Source of the DNA: Picochlorum sp. 'celeri' | Taxonomy: Eukaryota; Chlorophyta; Trebouxiophyceae | Length of the DNA: 64,000 nucleotides | Direction of reading: 5' to 3' | Assembly (NCBI GenBank): GCA_010909725.1 | Contig: JAACMV010000023.1 | Location: 1,178,001 to 1,242,000, forward strand | Part shown: in pieces, positions 62,768 through 64,000 of the stretch | How the letters are laid out: each line of letters starts with the position of its first letter | Numbering within the stretch: position 1 is the stretch's first letter | The notes under the pieces: generated by a model | What the model saw: only the letters and a program-made list of their open reading frames with translations | Databases searched by the model: none | What the model was told of the DNA's origin: nothing | Program-made: the position numbers and the translations under genes

Positions 62768-62965
62768 TTAATTAGTGTGGGTTACAGCACCAGCCTGGGA
62801 GTTCCCGGTCGACGGAGGAATTCGTCCGTCGGAGGCCCCACTCCAGACATCATTGGCGAAGAGGAAAAAAAATAAGAAAACAGAGAAAACAAATGCAGTG
62901 GCAAATAAATTTAGGCTATTGATTTAACTCGAGATACGACTCCAACTTTAATCAACCCACTGAGA
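62768..62965 (-). mobile_element. LINE 3'-end fragment, second copy
   Basis: Inverse copy of the last ~190 bp of 51805-52030 (TGTGGGTTACAGCACCAGCC and GTCGACGGAGGAATTCGTCC match). It starts with the TAATTA tail and extends past CAACCCACTGAGACCAGTGTC, matching the UTR at 51812. It is strongly 5'-truncated, typical of target-primed reverse transcription. Confidence 0.7.
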
Positions 62966-63627
62966 CCAGTGTCATGGAGTGAATCATGGCGAGCTGCATA
63001 TGCCGCGATGCATCGAGGAGCGACCACTTACAGAAAGGATGGTAGTCCCCTTGATTTTGGGTCGCTGATTTTGTCGCGCACAGGGCGTTATATATTCTCG
63101 CTCGCATATATTATTGATCAGTGTTACAAATAGAGCATCTCGTGAGATTTTGACGCCAAATGGTTCGCGCAATCGGGAGTTCGCCTCTCGGAGGGATGTG
63201 CAGATGCGCTTCAAACTGAGCGTCTAAACACTGTGCTCTCGCCGGAACAACGCCGTTCCCAGGACACAGAATCAACTTTTAAGTATAAATGTAACTTTTT
63301 AGAGCGGCGGGGATGTATGAAACGGTCGCAGGACGGAGGATCGAGTCTTGATCATTTGGGTCTCTTTAAGTGCCTGAAGCGGATTTACCCCAAATTTTCG
63401 CAGCCGGGTTGTACTTAATATATCTAACTAGTCCCGAGGTCTCCTTATATTTCCCTTTCGGGGCGGGCGCTCGACCGGACCGGTCGATTTAGGATTGATT
63501 GATTGATTGATCAGTGATATTGACAGACTTAGAGTGGTGTAAGATGGTTACATTTACAATCGACACAGTTTGCCGTCCGGCAGGCATGAGGTGGAACGGT
63601 GATCAGGGTCTTTCGTGACGGAGGGAG
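62966..63627. other. Spacer with hairpin and simple repeat
   Basis: Contains the near-palindrome TCGACCGGACCGGTCGA (~63471-63487) and a GATT repeat (~63494-63511). A ~60-codon frame near 63233 matches nothing. It probably belongs to the helicase element to the right. Confidence 0.35.
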
Positions 63628-64000
63628 TCATGCTTGATTGTGTCCGTCAGAGAGCAGGTGTTTCACGATGGTGAGCTGCCGTGGAGTCGGGAGAGCAGTG
63701 AGCTTGAGACCTTCCCGGGATGTTTTCCTGGACAGCACCACGTACCCCATGCCCGGAGCGAACAGGTCTCTAAAATCCATCAAGGTGGGCCCCGTAATGG
63801 AGGCACCTTGGCACCTGTGAATGGTCATTGCCTTGGCAAGCATCAATGGAAAGGTCTTTCGGACAAATTGGTGCCCATCGAATTTGATCTCCTCCTGCTT
63901 CCTGGTGATGCCCACCGGAACATCATGTCCGTGAAACAGCACATGTATGGTCTGAATGGACGGAGAATCGCGCTTTCTGGTGATGGATGTGACGATGCCA
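63628..64000 (-). CDS. Pif1-like helicase C-terminal fragment (Helitron-type or captured Pif1), cut by the window
   Basis: The frame is open from the right edge (64000) to a stop at 63628, at least 123 codons. The end of an SF1B helicase is clear: FPLMLAKAMTIHRCQGASIT (motif V region), then LFAPGMGYVVLSRKTSREGL (motif VI with the catalytic Arg), then a short tail. Pif1 helicases of host type and those of Helitron RepHel proteins share these motifs. The transposon-rich context favours a Helitron-like origin, but the Rep domain would be outside the window. Nothing upstream is visible to decide. Confidence 0.75.
   Translation of the reverse strand, partial: GIVTSITRKRDSPSIQTIHVLFHGHDVPVGITRKQEEIKFDGHQFVRKTFPLMLAKAMTIHRCQGASITGPTLMDFRDLFAPGMGYVVLSRKTSREGLKLTALPTPRQLTIVKHLLSDGHNQA

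Noticed and set aside
63471..63511. Helitron 3' terminus (hairpin then CTAG)
   Set aside because: The hairpin is ~40 bases from the nearest CTAG on the minus strand, unlike the usual ~10, so the end cannot be assigned.

Overview
This is a nuclear segment from a photosynthetic eukaryote. Three genes point to a plastid: a thylakoid-lumen PsbP-like protein with a twin-arginine signal (666-1418), a ClpR3-type plastid protease subunit (4500-5520), and the large plant-type IspG of the MEP isoprenoid pathway (19819-22099). The genes are compact, mostly interrupted by one short intron near the 5' end and spaced tens of bases apart. The adjacent DNA is loaded with transposons. This layout would fit a red alga, but other algal groups cannot be excluded from sequence reading alone.

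Region 1 (1-31380) is a dense housekeeping block. I recognise RPN2, PsbP-like, LCMT1, bL28m, PTRHD1, ClpR3, TFIIE-beta, RPS23, protein-only RNase P, SLY1, a HERP-like ERAD factor, a PfkB (pseudouridine-type) kinase, the wobble adenosine deaminase TAD2, importin-11, IspG, AK6/Fap7, a coiled-coil organelle-type protein, YIF1, BUD32/PRPK, REXO4, mS33 and a bacterial-type PepD dipeptidase. Most start codons and introns were resolved by hand. Splice donors favour GTRYG. Themes are translation and tRNA maturation (RNase P, TAD2, BUD32, RPS23, AK6, REXO4, bL28m, mS33), ER-Golgi traffic (SLY1, YIF1, HERP) and plastid function. Genes are divergent or convergent with almost no spacer, so neighbours probably share promoters and overlap at their 3' UTRs.

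Region 2 (31381-43500) holds a tandem duplication of a GMC oxidoreductase plus a small zinc-binding protein gene. The second copy carries a 786-bp Harbinger-type MITE. The first copy preserves the exact empty target site. The second copy also carries a decayed Fanzor/TnpB-like nuclease ORF and a burst of small indels that ruins its 3' part. A hypothetical membrane protein and a protein kinase follow.

Region 3 (43500-46074) is a tandem array of about four 654-bp units with no convincing gene.

Region 4 (46075-64000) is a transposon graveyard. It contains two copies of an element with a SWIM-like zinc-cluster ORF. It also contains a 5437-bp DDE transposon with 35-bp terminal inverted repeats and TAA target duplications, whose transposase is broken and which is itself hit by a LINE 3' end. 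A second, truncated MITE, a second LINE tail and a Pif1-like helicase fragment at the window edge complete it. Three apparently intact host genes survive as islands: a GT4 glycosyltransferase, a nucleotide-sugar-transporter-like membrane protein and a membrane-anchored kinase-like protein. All three could act in the secretory pathway.
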